DNA from: Fulvivirga imtechensis AK7
GTDB lineage: Bacteria; Bacteroidota; Bacteroidia; Cytophagales; Cyclobacteriaceae
Assembly (NCBI RefSeq): GCF_000331535.1
Contig: NZ_AMZN01000055.1
Span: 62,001-126,000, forward strand
DNA length: 64,000 nt
Direction of reading: 5' to 3'
This document shows positions 54,707 through 63,754 of the stretch, piece by piece (within the stretch, counting starts at the first letter, position 1; every line of letters starts with the position of its first letter). Under the pieces are notes generated by a model. That model was not told the DNA's origin, did no database searches, and saw only the letters and a program-made list of their open reading frames with translations. The translations under genes were made by a program, and so were the position numbers.

Positions 54707-54811
54707 GTTTTCCTAAATCTAATTAAGGCAACTTCCTGGTTCATTTTACCGTCCGTTATTCAATTCTATCCCAGATTTAAACACTGTAAGTATTATTTAA
54801 TTAATTCAATT

Positions 54812-57800
54812 ATGAAGAGAACGTTTACTTTAGTTGTAACATTGATATGCCTATTCTTCCCGCTCCTGAATTTGCTAGCGCAGTTTCAGGGCGATTTTGC
54901 ACCGGGTAACTGGTCGTTTGTCTCGGATAATTCCGATGCATTTCTTGACCTGTCTGGCTCTCCGGATGAAGTTCGTCTTGTTGGAGGAAACGATGAAGTA
55001 GAAGGTGATACTGACTATACTATTTCTGTTGTGGGATCAGGGGAGGTCAAATTCAGATGGTCTTATTTCAGTACTGATGTGGATGGAGCCTCTTACGATC
55101 CGGCAGGTTATCTTTTAAACGGAACATTTACTCCTTTGGTAGATACGGGCGGGCCTCCCAGCCAATCAGGAGAAATGGTCGTAACAGTGGCTGAAGGTGA
55201 CGTTTTTGGCTTTAGGGTACATACAGAAGATGGCGCTTTAGGTGCTGGAGAGTTGACCATAACCGATTTTAGCCCTTTCAGAAACTCAAGTCCAGTCATT
55301 GATCAGCAGAATGCGGTTTATATTGGTCAAAACGCCAGTGCGTTTGATGTTGATTTAACCGGTATCTCGGCAGGAATAGGAGAAGCACAGGAGATTACAT
55401 TAACAGCTACTTCCGATAACGCTGGCCTTATACCTAATCCTGTAGTAGCATACGCTTCACCTGGCTCACTCGGTACATTGACTATTACTCCCGCGGCAGG
55501 TGTAACGGGAGAGGCTGTTATTACTGTTACAGTAATGGATGACGGAGGTACAGACAACGGAGGTGTTGATACTTACCAAATGCATTTTACCATTCAGGTG
55601 CAAGCCAATTTTCCACCTACACTTAATCCCATAGGTTCTCAGTCTTTGCCATTAAATTTTGATCCGGTTGACATCGATCTTACCGGGATAACTGCCGGTT
55701 TAAATACATCTGAGGCACAAACTCTTACAGTTACTGCCAGTTCAAACAAGCCAGGTTTGATACCTGATCCAGTGGTGACCTATACATCTCCGGATGCTAC
55801 GGGGACACTTACACTTTCTCCTGTTGCTGATGCAGTGGGTACAGCCCTTATCACCGTGACCGTGACCGATGATGGGATGTCATCCGGAACCGCCGTGAAC
55901 ACATTTTTCAGAACGTTTTCTGTGACGGTATCACCTAATACCGCGCCTACAGTTGATCCCGTAGATGACGAGTATTTGGCCATGAACACAGGAGCAACCG
56001 ATGTTGGTTTATCAGGTATCACTTCCGGAGATGAAAATGATCAGACAATTACTGTCGAGGCTTCTTCAAGCAATACTCAGCTCATCTCCGATGTTTCTGT
56101 GACATACACAAGCCCTGATAATTCAGCAACGTTGTCCTTCACACCTGCTCCGGATCAAGTAGGCGTTGCAGATATCACCGTAACAATATCTGATGACGGA
56201 GGTACAGCTTTTGGTGGAGCTAATGAAACTACGATGGTATTTAGTGTTAATGTAAGTAACAACTTCGCACCAACAATCGATGATATTGATGATGTTATTG
56301 TGCTCATGGATGCTGCTCCGTTTGATATTGATCTTACCGGAATAACAGCCGGAAGTAACGAAACCCAAAACATTACAATAACGGCTACTTCTGACAACGT
56401 TGCTCTCATTCCTGACCCCACTGTTAACTATACCAGTCCTGGCAACACTGGGAGTTTAACTATCAACCCAGTAGCTTCTGAATTTGGAACGGCTATCATA
56501 ACTGTAACCGTAACAGATGATGGTGCCACTACCTTCGGTGGGATCAACGAGTATACCACAACCTTCGCTATTGATGTTAGTGGAGGAAACCTGGCACCTA
56601 CTTTGGATGCCGTTTCCTCTATAGTAATAAATGAGAATTCCGGTGAACAAACTATTAATCTTTCTGCTATTACAGATAACAACGGTGGTACACAAACTAT
56701 CTCAATAGCTGCTACCTCTGATAATTCTGGATTAATCACAGACCCGGTGGTAACTTATTCAAGCCCGGAAGCAATCGGTACTATCAGTTTTACTCCTATC
56801 GCTGATCAGTTTGGAACAGCAACAATTACCATAGAAGTTTCTGATGATGGTGGTGTACAGGATAATGGCTTTGATACTAATTTCCACCAAATTGAGGTTA
56901 CTGTCAGAAATGCAGAAACCTACAAATCTGCTACATCGGGTGATCTAACCTGGGACCGCCCGGAAGAAGGGGTTCCACCGGGTTCGCTGACCAGTATCAT
57001 CAGCGGATATCATGTTCAGCCTTTTGTGGTGAAGCAAGATGCCGTATATAGCCTTAAAACAAAAACAGCAAATTTTGATAACTTCCTGGCGCTTTATAAG
57101 ACAAGCTTTGATCCTAATAATCCATTAAAGAATGTTTTGGCATCCTCTGGTGGCGATGAATCGATCCTTGGTAAAATTGAGCATGAACTTATAGCCGGTA
57201 GGCAGTATTATTTGGTTACCACAGCGGAGGCAGATAGTGAGCATGGTTCATTCACTAATGAAATTGCTGGATTAGGTCTGATACAAATAGGATCTATTCC
57301 AACAATTGATCCCATTGAAGATCAAATAACGGATGAGGACACCTCTCTGGATGTGGCTGTCGGCAATATTTCAGGGGGAGCTTTTAATTCCGGGATATTA
57401 GTGTTAACAGCAAGTTACGATGAAAGCCTTATTGCCTCTGTTAATATCGATTATACCAATCCTGAATCAACTGCTACTCTTGCAATTATCCCACAGCCGG
57501 ATCAGCATGGTGTGGCTACTATCACAGTAACAATAGACAACGGAAGTATAACACGTGATGAAGCTTTTAGCATAGATATTATCAGTGTAAATGATGCTCC
57601 AACAGATCTTACATTATCTTCTGCTTCGGTTACTGAAGGAGAGCCTGTCAACACTGTTGTAGGTACGCTATCGGTTTCGGATGTTGATGTTGCTGATACA
57701 CATACCTTTACCCTGGTAGTCGGTGACGGAGATGACGACAACGGAAGCTTTAATATTGATGGAAATCAGCTTGTTTTAGGTGCAGTTTTTGATGATCCTA

Positions 57801-58759
57801 TTAGTGGAAGCCTGTCTGTAAGAATCCGGGCGAATGACGGAAACGGAGGTTCGGTTGAAGAAATATTTACGCTCCAACTCAACAACGTAAATGATGCACC
57901 AACAGATCTTACATTATCTTCTGCTTCGGTTACTGAAGGAGAGCCTGTCAACACTGTTGTAGGTACGTTATCGGTTTCGGATGATGATGTCGCTGATACA
58001 CATACTTTTACCCTGGTAGTCGGTGACGGAGATGACGACAACGGAAGCTTTAATATTGATGGAAATCAGCTTGTTTTAGGTGCAGTTTTTGATGATCCTA
58101 TCAGTGGAAGTCTGTCTGTAAGAATCCGGGCGAATGACGGAAACGGAGGTTCGGTTGAAGAAATATTTACGCTCCAACTCAATAACGTAAATGATGATCC
58201 TGTGAGTATCAGTTTTACATCTATTGAACTTACAGAGCAAACCGGTACTGATGTAGTGATCGGAACATTCACTACTGCTGATGACGATGCTGATGATTCA
58301 CATACGTATGTCTTGGTGACTGGGGCCGGAGATGATCACAACGACATGTTTGTCATAGATGGCGCCAACCTGCATTTAAAAGAAGTGCTGTCGAAGTACC
58401 TTTCTGATGATTTTCTCAATGTAAGAGTTAGAAGTACAGATACCGGTGAAGCATCTGTAGAGCAAGCTTTTGAGATCCCGGTGAATATTGTGACCGGTGT
58501 ACCAGAGAATTTAACTCAGGCCTTATACGCTTATCCAAACCCTGCTAGTGATTTTATTTACTTCAGGGGAGAGATCCTTGTAAATGCTGAGCTGTTGCAA
58601 ATAAGAAACCTAACTGGTCAGAAAGTGGCAGAATTGCCCGCTAGTAGAATTTCATCGGACATGAAGATAGATGTCTCATCCTTTGAAAGTGGTATTTATT
58701 GGGTTAAGGTATTCTTAAGGGATGGCTCAGCTAAAAGTTTTAGAATAGCGATGCATTAG
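54812..58759 (+). CDS. Large cadherin-like repeat surface protein with T9SS sorting domain
   Basis: 1,315 residues from the ATG at 54812 (MKRTFTLVVTLICLFFPLLN, a signal peptide); the frame extends upstream without one. After an N-terminal lectin-like region come about six repeats of roughly 105 residues with LTGITAG...ITITATSDN...LIPDP and a VTVTDDGG calcium-type loop. A PPC-like region (VPPGSLTSIISGYHVQPFVV) follows, then three cadherin-like repeats with NDAPTDLTLSSASVTEGEP and DGDDDNGSFNIDG. The end has YPNPASDFIYFRGE and FESGIYWVKVFLRDG, a Por sorting domain. Probable adhesin anchored or released by T9SS. Two repeats are nearly identical at DNA level. Confidence 0.85.
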   Translation: MKRTFTLVVTLICLFFPLLNLLAQFQGDFAPGNWSFVSDNSDAFLDLSGSPDEVRLVGGNDEVEGDTDYTISVVGSGEVKFRWSYFSTDVDGASYDPAGYLLNGTFTPLVDTGGPPSQSGEMVVTVAEGDVFGFRVHTEDGALGAGELTITDFSPFRNSSPVIDQQNAVYIGQNASAFDVDLTGISAGIGEAQEITLTATSDNAGLIPNPVVAYASPGSLGTLTITPAAGVTGEAVITVTVMDDGGTDNGGVDTYQMHFTIQVQANFPPTLNPIGSQSLPLNFDPVDIDLTGITAGLNTSEAQTLTVTASSNKPGLIPDPVVTYTSPDATGTLTLSPVADAVGTALITVTVTDDGMSSGTAVNTFFRTFSVTVSPNTAPTVDPVDDEYLAMNTGATDVGLSGITSGDENDQTITVEASSSNTQLISDVSVTYTSPDNSATLSFTPAPDQVGVADITVTISDDGGTAFGGANETTMVFSVNVSNNFAPTIDDIDDVIVLMDAAPFDIDLTGITAGSNETQNITITATSDNVALIPDPTVNYTSPGNTGSLTINPVASEFGTAIITVTVTDDGATTFGGINEYTTTFAIDVSGGNLAPTLDAVSSIVINENSGEQTINLSAITDNNGGTQTISIAATSDNSGLITDPVVTYSSPEAIGTISFTPIADQFGTATITIEVSDDGGVQDNGFDTNFHQIEVTVRNAETYKSATSGDLTWDRPEEGVPPGSLTSIISGYHVQPFVVKQDAVYSLKTKTANFDNFLALYKTSFDPNNPLKNVLASSGGDESILGKIEHELIAGRQYYLVTTAEADSEHGSFTNEIAGLGLIQIGSIPTIDPIEDQITDEDTSLDVAVGNISGGAFNSGILVLTASYDESLIASVNIDYTNPESTATLAIIPQPDQHGVATITVTIDNGSITRDEAFSIDIISVNDAPTDLTLSSASVTEGEPVNTVVGTLSVSDVDVADTHTFTLVVGDGDDDNGSFNIDGNQLVLGAVFDDPISGSLSVRIRANDGNGGSVEEIFTLQLNNVNDAPTDLTLSSASVTEGEPVNTVVGTLSVSDDDVADTHTFTLVVGDGDDDNGSFNIDGNQLVLGAVFDDPISGSLSVRIRANDGNGGSVEEIFTLQLNNVNDDPVSISFTSIELTEQTGTDVVIGTFTTADDDADDSHTYVLVTGAGDDHNDMFVIDGANLHLKEVLSKYLSDDFLNVRVRSTDTGEASVEQAFEIPVNIVTGVPENLTQALYAYPNPASDFIYFRGEILVNAELLQIRNLTGQKVAELPASRISSDMKIDVSSFESGIYWVKVFLRDGSAKSFRIAMH
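57589..58196 (+). repeat. Recent 300-bp tandem duplication in the surface-protein gene
   Basis: 57601-57897 and 57901-58197 differ at only seven positions by direct comparison, giving a single amino-acid change (V to D in SVSDVDVAD/SVSDDDVAD). The period is exactly 300 bases, or one 100-residue cadherin-like domain. The third domain (58198-58500) is diverged. Confidence 0.9.
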
Positions 58760-58782
58760 AAGGAAAAAGAAAACCTAGAGAG

Positions 58783-58819
58783 AGAGCCATGTTGAGTATA
58801 GATATGGCTCTATTTTCTT
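58783..58819 (+). terminator. Terminator of the surface-protein gene
   Basis: AGAGCCAT (58783-58790) and ATGGCTCT (58804-58811) form an eight-pair stem followed by the T-rich attttctttt, 24 bases after the stop. Confidence 0.8.
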
Positions 58820-58912
58820 TTACAGTAAAGCTATAAATATAAATAAATAGTTCTCCAGGTTTTAGCACAGTTGGTTGTGCATCACGCGTTTATACCAATG
58901 ATCTGATCCTTG

Positions 58913-60046
58913 TTAATCTTCCCTATTAAAAATATTAACATAATCTCTAAAGAAATAGATTTTGCCTCTCTTACTTCCAGTCACCTCATGAATGATTTTT
59001 AACTTTTCTAATTCTACAAGTAGTTTATAAACAGAGGGAGCAGACAAACCTGTAACTTCTTTTGCCTTTTGAGCATCTATGATCGGATGTTGGTATAGGT
59101 CTTTAATAAGGATGTTGGCACTGCTCGATCTGCTTCCTAAAGTTTGAATTCTATTCTCAACATCTTGTTGGAGTTTTAGAATTTTATCAAAAGTTGAAAT
59201 GCCATTTTTTGCTGTTTCGATTATCCCTACAAGAAAGAATTTGAACCATTGAGTAATGTCATTTTTTTCCCGAACCCGCATTAGATTGTCATAGTACAGG
59301 GTTCTATTTCGTTCAAAAAAATCGGATAGATACAGGATTGGCTTCTTTAAAATTCCTTTTTCCACTAAGTAAAGTGTTATCATTAATCGGCCTACGCGTC
59401 CATTCCCATCGAGAAACGGGTGTATAGTTTCGAATTGATAATGGATTAGTGCAATCTTTAGAAGCTCAGGAAAATATATTTCTTCACTATGAACAAACTC
59501 CTCCAGATCACTCATATACTCGTCAATGGTTGAATGTATGGGTGGAATAAATGTTGCATCCATAATAGTGGCACCGCCAATCCAGTTTTGGCTAGTTCTA
59601 AACTCCCCTGGTGATTTATGTTTACCTCTAACTCCTGACAATAAGATTCTATGAGTCTGTTTTATGAGTCTTGATGAAAAAGGTAAATCTTCAAGTTTAT
59701 TAATAGCTTCGTTAAGAGCCTTGATATAATTTTGTACCTCTTCCCAATCATCTCTTTTTTCTTCAGCGATATTTTTTTTGTCTAAAAGAGCCTCTTCAAT
59801 GTTAGTTTTGGTGCCTTCTATTTTACTTGATTGCGTGGCTTCTTTGACGACATGCATACTAATGAATAGATCTACATTTGGGATGTTTTCTGAATACATA
59901 TCCAACCTACCAAGATGCCTGTCAGCCTGACTTAATAAACTCAGAAGCTCCATATTTTCAATGGACCATGCCCGGTTTATTTTTTCCGGCTGAAAGCTTT
60001 TATATGTACCTTGTTTGATATACCTACCCGCGATGAAATGCTTCAT
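58913..60046 (-). CDS. Fic-domain AMP-transferase with winged-helix tail
   Basis: 377 residues. The Fic motif HPFLDGNGRVGR is complete at 209-220. An N-terminal inhibitory helix SSKIEGT (73-79) fits S/TxxxE(G/N), so this is a class II self-inhibited Fic protein. The C-terminus (QHPIIDAQKAKEVTGLSAPSVYKLLVELEKLKIIHEVTGSKRG, written in part) is a winged helix. The enzyme would transfer AMP from ATP to a protein hydroxyl. The DNA-binding tail plus the TTAATTAAG array immediately upstream suggests autoregulation. The target is unknown. Confidence 0.9.
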   Translation of the reverse strand: MKHFIAGRYIKQGTYKSFQPEKINRAWSIENMELLSLLSQADRHLGRLDMYSENIPNVDLFISMHVVKEATQSSKIEGTKTNIEEALLDKKNIAEEKRDDWEEVQNYIKALNEAINKLEDLPFSSRLIKQTHRILLSGVRGKHKSPGEFRTSQNWIGGATIMDATFIPPIHSTIDEYMSDLEEFVHSEEIYFPELLKIALIHYQFETIHPFLDGNGRVGRLMITLYLVEKGILKKPILYLSDFFERNRTLYYDNLMRVREKNDITQWFKFFLVGIIETAKNGISTFDKILKLQQDVENRIQTLGSRSSSANILIKDLYQHPIIDAQKAKEVTGLSAPSVYKLLVELEKLKIIHEVTGSKRGKIYFFRDYVNIFNRED

Positions 60047-60056
60047 AGTTAATAAT

Positions 60057-60146
60057 CTTAATTAAAGATAGCCATTAATTAAGAAATAAGCTAAAAACTT
60101 AATTAAGAAGTTAGCTTATTTAAGTTTTATTAAATAATCTTAATTA
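60057..60146. promoter_or_regulatory. TTAATTA repeat array before fic (operator candidate)
   Basis: Near-copies of CTTAATTAAG occur at 60057-60067, 60074-60083, 60098-60107 (perfect palindrome) and 60139-60146, within the first 100 bases before the fic ATG. Between them AAAACTTAATTAAG...CTTATTTAAGTTTT makes a larger imperfect palindrome. The pattern resumes beyond the MITE-like copy C at 60302-60310 and 60325-60334. Confidence 0.5.
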
Positions 60147-60307
60147 TGTGAGAAAATTCTAAGTGTCTTTAAGAAAACATTCCCGCCTAAGGGCGGGACG
60201 AAGTTCCAAAAAACGGTAGTAGTGCGTACAGTTGTTACAGTTGTCCGGAGGAGCATTTTTGGAACGAACGTAACGCGGACATTGGCGTTTTCTTAGAGAC
60301 ACTAATT
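60142..60307. mobile_element. MITE-like element, copy C
   Basis: The right terminal repeat 60287-60307 gives the consensus end; the left end is degenerate (aattatgtgagaaaattctaag, with a deletion of about five bases relative to copy A). The interior has the CCCGCC-taa-GGGCGG hairpin and an inverted pair (cgaagttccaaaaa / tttttggaacgaacg). It lies inside the TTAATTA array, between two imperfect direct repeats of about 50 bases (60095-60145 and 60322-60373). Confidence 0.72.
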
Positions 60308-60408
60308 AAGAAATGTGAAAAAAACTTAATTAAGGAGTTGCCTTATTTAAGTTTTCTTAAATAGGCTTAATCATTGGGCTGCTATATTATAAGTGTACTA
60401 ATAATAAA

Positions 60409-60422
60409 GGACAAATTTGTCC
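60409..60422 (+). promoter_or_regulatory. Rrf2-type operator O1 (self-control)
   Basis: GGACAAATTTGTCC is a perfect 14-bp palindrome, preceded by ataa and followed by gataa. It lies 43 bases before the Rrf2-family ATG at 60465. A related site precedes the ric gene. Confidence 0.65.
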
Positions 60423-60464
60423 GATAATAAAATATTGCTTATATTTACATCAAAAGGAACTGAA

Positions 60465-60899
60465 ATGTTTTCAAAGGCATGTGAATATGGGATAAAAGCA
60501 GCTATAGTAGTAGCGCAGGAGTCACTGAACGGACAGCGGACCAGCCTGAAAGATATTACCAGAGAGATCAACTCTCCTGAGGCATTTACAGCCAAGATCT
60601 TACAACTGTTGGTGCGAAGTAGAATAATTTATTCAGTTAAAGGTCCGCATGGGGGGTTTGAGATTCCTAAAAACCAAATTGATGAAGTGAAGTTGAGTGA
60701 AATCGTGGATGCGATAGACGGAGACGCTATCTATAAAGGCTGTGGCCTTGGACTCAGCGAATGTAGTGCCAGTCAACCCTGCCCCGTGCATGATAAGTTT
60801 GTAAAGGTGAGAGATGAATTAAAACTAATGCTGGAAAACACTTCCCTTTATGAGTTGGCTGTGGGGCTGGAAGTGGGATTAACTTTTCTGAACAGGTAA
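60465..60899 (+). CDS. Rrf2-family regulator, NsrR/IscR-like
   Basis: 144 residues from the ATG at 60465 with aaaggaac upstream. A winged helix (MFSKACEYGIKAAIVVAQES, REINSPEAFTAKILQLLVRS, SVKGPHGGFEIPKN) is followed by three Cys at 93, 100 and 106 in CGLGLSECSASQPCPVH, as in Fe-S cluster-binding IscR/NsrR. The next gene is ric, a known NsrR target in other bacteria, so an NO/Fe-S sensor role is likely. Operator palindromes precede both genes. Confidence 0.88.
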   Translation: MFSKACEYGIKAAIVVAQESLNGQRTSLKDITREINSPEAFTAKILQLLVRSRIIYSVKGPHGGFEIPKNQIDEVKLSEIVDAIDGDAIYKGCGLGLSECSASQPCPVHDKFVKVRDELKLMLENTSLYELAVGLEVGLTFLNR

Positions 60900-60918
60900 A
60901 AAAATTTAAATAAATAAA

Positions 60919-60932
60919 GGACAAAAATATCC
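60919..60932 (+). promoter_or_regulatory. Rrf2-type operator O2 before ric
   Basis: GGACAAAAATATCC matches O1 in 11 of 14 positions with the same flanks (aaataaaGGACA...TCCga). It lies in the 51-base gap between the regulator stop and the ric ATG. Confidence 0.6.
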
Positions 60933-60950
60933 GAAATCATAGAACTAAAT

Positions 60951-61694
60951 ATGGAAATAATGAACGAGATAATTGAAAAGACAATTGGTGAAATTGTGGC
61001 GGAAAACTATAAGGCAGCGGAAGTATTTCATCACTATGGAGTGGACTTTTGCTGTAAAGGTAACAGAGTGTTAAAAGACGTATGCAAGCAAAATGATATC
61101 TCGATTGACGAGATGGTATTGGCTATTCAAAACATTATTCAGAATGGTGGTGGCCAGGCTGTTGACTACTATTCCTGGCCTTTAGACCTGTTGGTAGACG
61201 TGATCGAGAAAAAACATCATGCTTATGTTGAAGAGAAAATACCTGTTATTACACAATTTTTGCAACGGCTTTGTGATGTACATGGAGCACGCCATCCGGA
61301 GCTCTTTGAAATTAAGGATCTTTTTACTGCCTCGGCCGGTGAGCTTACCACACATATGAAGAAGGAGGAACTTATATTATTCCCTTTCATTAGGAAGTTG
61401 GAAAAATCTAAATCAGTCGGGCAAGCCGTAGCGTCACCGCAATTTGTTTCAGTACAAAACCCTGTGGATATGATGATGGCTGAGCACGAGGCCGAAGGGG
61501 ACAGATTTCGTAAAATAAATGGACTGACCGATGCATACCAGCCACCTTCTGATGCATGCAATACTTTTAAGATCACCTATGCTATGCTTCAGGATTTTGA
61601 ATCAGACCTGCACCTACACATTCATTTAGAGAACAATATTTTATTTCCACGGTCAATAGCCCTGGAAAGAACGCTGGCTGAAATGTTGAAATAA
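60951..61694 (+). CDS. ric: Iron-sulfur cluster repair di-iron protein Ric (ScdA/YtfE)
   Basis: 247 residues. The ScdA_N domain (IGEIVAENYKAAEVFHHYGVDFCCKG, Cys34-Cys35) is followed by a hemerythrin-like domain. His and Glu ligands are seen in EKKHHAYVEEKIP, HPELFEIKDLF, LTTHMKKEELILFPFI, MMAEHEAEGDRF and LHLHIHLENNILFPR. It repairs Fe-S clusters damaged by NO or oxidants in the cytosol. ATG at 60951 or 60960. Probably controlled by the upstream Rrf2 regulator. Confidence 0.93.
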   Translation: MEIMNEIIEKTIGEIVAENYKAAEVFHHYGVDFCCKGNRVLKDVCKQNDISIDEMVLAIQNIIQNGGGQAVDYYSWPLDLLVDVIEKKHHAYVEEKIPVITQFLQRLCDVHGARHPELFEIKDLFTASAGELTTHMKKEELILFPFIRKLEKSKSVGQAVASPQFVSVQNPVDMMMAEHEAEGDRFRKINGLTDAYQPPSDACNTFKITYAMLQDFESDLHLHIHLENNILFPRSIALERTLAEMLK

Positions 61695-61712
61695 CGACTA
61701 AAACAGTAACCT

Positions 61713-61946
61713 ATGAATATCCGGGAAAACAAAAAGAAGGCAAAACCCAAATTGTGTCCGGTATGCTGGGGCTACCAGGAGTATGACAGAAAGATCAGGA
61801 TCAGGATAAAGGACAAGCAGGTGGATGTAAATAATCATTTGGGGTACCATACCAGGATCCGGAAGTTTCTGGTGCGGCACGTAGATGGCATTCATCTGCA
61901 ACAGGGTACGTTGCAAAACTGCCCTACGTGTCTGGAAAGAATTTAA
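61713..61946 (+). CDS. Small zinc-ribbon-like protein
   Basis: 77 residues: basic start (MNIRENKKKAKPKLCPVCWG), end LQNCPTCLERI. CPVC and CPTC would form one zinc site, with a His- and Arg-rich middle (NNHLGYHTRIRKFLVRHVDGIH). No known family. It lies between ric and the hemerythrin gene and stops 18 bases before the latter's ATG at 61964, so it is part of the nitrosative-stress operon. Confidence 0.7.
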   Translation: MNIRENKKKAKPKLCPVCWGYQEYDRKIRIRIKDKQVDVNNHLGYHTRIRKFLVRHVDGIHLQQGTLQNCPTCLERI

Positions 61947-61963
61947 AAATTAAAGGAATCAAA

Positions 61964-62437
61964 ATGGAAGCTATAAAGCCTATAAAAAGAGATAAGAAGA
62001 TGCAACCATTAAGCCGTGACCACCATCATAGCTTACTGCTAAGCTGGAAGATCCGGCAAGGTATGAGCAAAGGCATAGCCCTGGAAAGGATCAAGACTTA
62101 TTGCGATTGGTTTTTTGAAAAATATGCAGAACCACATTTCTGTCTTGAGGAGAAGTATCTTTTTCCTGTGTTGGGTGAGGATCATAAGCTGATAAAGAAA
62201 GCATTGGCCGATCATCGGAGATTGCGCAGGCTCTTCACTATGAATACCGACCTTGAACGCACCCTTAGCTTACTGGAGGAGGAGTTGGAAGCACATATCC
62301 GCTTTGAAGAGCGTGTTTTGTTTAACATAATACAGGAAGCAGCAACAGAAGAGCAGCTCGACAAGATCAGTACCGTACATAACGATGAAATATTTGAGGA
62401 AAACACAGAGGATGAATTTTGGAAGATAAGGAAATGA
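61964..62437 (+). CDS. Hemerythrin-domain protein
   Basis: 157 residues from the ATG at 61964 (MEAIKPIKRDKKMQPLSRDH), preceded by aaaggaatc. A hemerythrin/HHE bundle carries ligands in LSRDHHHSLLLSW, FFEKYAEPHFCLEEKYLFPVL, DHRRLRRLF and LEAHIRFEERVLF. Single-domain members bind a di-iron centre for O2/NO chemistry or iron handling. Its position behind ric fits nitrosative or oxidative stress. Confidence 0.88.
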   Translation: MEAIKPIKRDKKMQPLSRDHHHSLLLSWKIRQGMSKGIALERIKTYCDWFFEKYAEPHFCLEEKYLFPVLGEDHKLIKKALADHRRLRRLFTMNTDLERTLSLLEEELEAHIRFEERVLFNIIQEAATEEQLDKISTVHNDEIFEENTEDEFWKIRK

Positions 62438-62632
62438 GAGAGCCGAATAGGGAGCAGGTACAGAGGTTGATAAAATCGGGGAGAAGTGAATGGTAATGAA
62501 TGCCTGGTAAACGGGGCTGGCAACTTGAAGCTAAAGCCTTCGGTCGCAACTTCCTCCGGAATATCCATTGATCCCTGAATGGAATGGTGTAAATAATCAT
62601 GGTATTGAAAATAAAGCTGATATTTGTGTTAC

Positions 62633-63754
62633 ATGGATAATACTATGAACGCCAATAACCATCAGCTTGTCGAAACGCTTAATGAGAGGATCAAAGAGCT
62701 TACGTGCCTTTATGAAATATCCAATATTGTAGCTACCTCTACCCAATCTTTAGAACACATGCTGCAATCAATTGTAAATGTGATACCCAGGGCATGGAAA
62801 TTTCCTGAAGAGGCTGTGGTACAACTGTGCGTGGACGAGGTAGCGTATTTTTCAGGAAAGCTTCCTGCTGAACATATTTCACAGATGCACCCTATAGAGA
62901 TCAGTCGTCAGCCCAGAGGATATCTTGCGATCTACTATGATGCTTCTTCCTTTCAGCAATCGCCATTTCTTCCTGAAGAGCAGACACTGCTAAAAACACT
63001 GGCGCAGGAAATAGCCGCGATCATAGAAAGAGGCGAGCAGAAAAAGCGAGAGGAACTCATGCAACGGAAGTTTCAGCACAACGACAGGCTGGCGATACTG
63101 GGAGAGATTACAGCGGGTATAGCCCACGAGCTGAATACACCGCTGGGTAATATTCTGGGATTTTCACAACTGGTCCAGGACAGGGCTGGCGATAACCATA
63201 TGAAGAAGGACATAGAGAAGATCATCAACTCGGCCATGCATGCCCGTGAGGTGGTGAAGAAGCTGATGTTCTTTTCATGCGAAATGCCACAGCATATGCA
63301 AGAAGTGTCAATCAATGCCCTGGTTGAAGATGCACTGGATCTTTTGCAGATCTCATTTAAAAATGCTGGATTGACTGTGCTATTCAAAAAAGATAATGGT
63401 GAGATAACTGCCCATGTAGATCCTGTACAGTTTACACAGGTGGTTTTCAACTTGCTGATCAACGCCATACATGCTACCCCTAAAGGAAGAAAGCTGGAGG
63501 TGCAATTGGAGCGTCAGATTGATCAGTTTATCCTGATCATTAAAGATGAAGGTCACGGTATTGAGGAATCTATCCGTGAAAAGATATTTGAACCATTCTT
63601 TACTACCAAAGCCACTGGTAAAGGATCAGGCCTCGGCCTGAGCGTGGTGCATGGCATTGTAAAAAATCATGGGGGGCAAATAGTCGTGGAATCAGAGGTG
63701 GATCGCGGGTCTACGTTTACAGTAATATTTCCATTAAAACAATCGTATGAATAA
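62633..63754 (+). CDS. Soluble sensor histidine kinase (NtrB-like)
   Basis: About 373 residues from the ATG at 62633; 62645 is also possible. A GAF-like N-terminal sensor ([27 protein letters not shown]) precedes HisKA with His in [21 protein letters not shown] and HATPase with [19 protein letters not shown] and [11 protein letters not shown]. No membrane helices. It overlaps the response-regulator start by eight bases, so the two are a coupled pair. It lies beside the NO/Fe-S cluster, which may hint at its signal. Confidence 0.9.
   Translation: MDNTMNANNHQLVETLNERIKELTCLYEISNIVATSTQSLEHMLQSIVNVIPRAWKFPEEAVVQLCVDEVAYFSGKLPAEHISQMHPIEISRQPRGYLAIYYDASSFQQSPFLPEEQTLLKTLAQEIAAIIERGEQKKREELMQRKFQHNDRLAILGEITAGIAHELNTPLGNILGFSQLVQDRAGDNHMKKDIEKIINSAMHAREVVKKLMFFSCEMPQHMQEVSINALVEDALDLLQISFKNAGLTVLFKKDNGEITAHVDPVQFTQVVFNLLINAIHATPKGRKLEVQLERQIDQFILIIKDEGHGIEESIREKIFEPFFTTKATGKGSGLGLSVVHGIVKNHGGQIVVESEVDRGSTFTVIFPLKQSYE

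Noticed and set aside
55108-58272. Many minus-strand frames of 60-100 codons inside the surface-protein gene
   Set aside because: They are antisense shadows of Ser/Thr/Asp-rich repeats. Their products are Ser/Val/Pro-rich and repeat with the sense domains.
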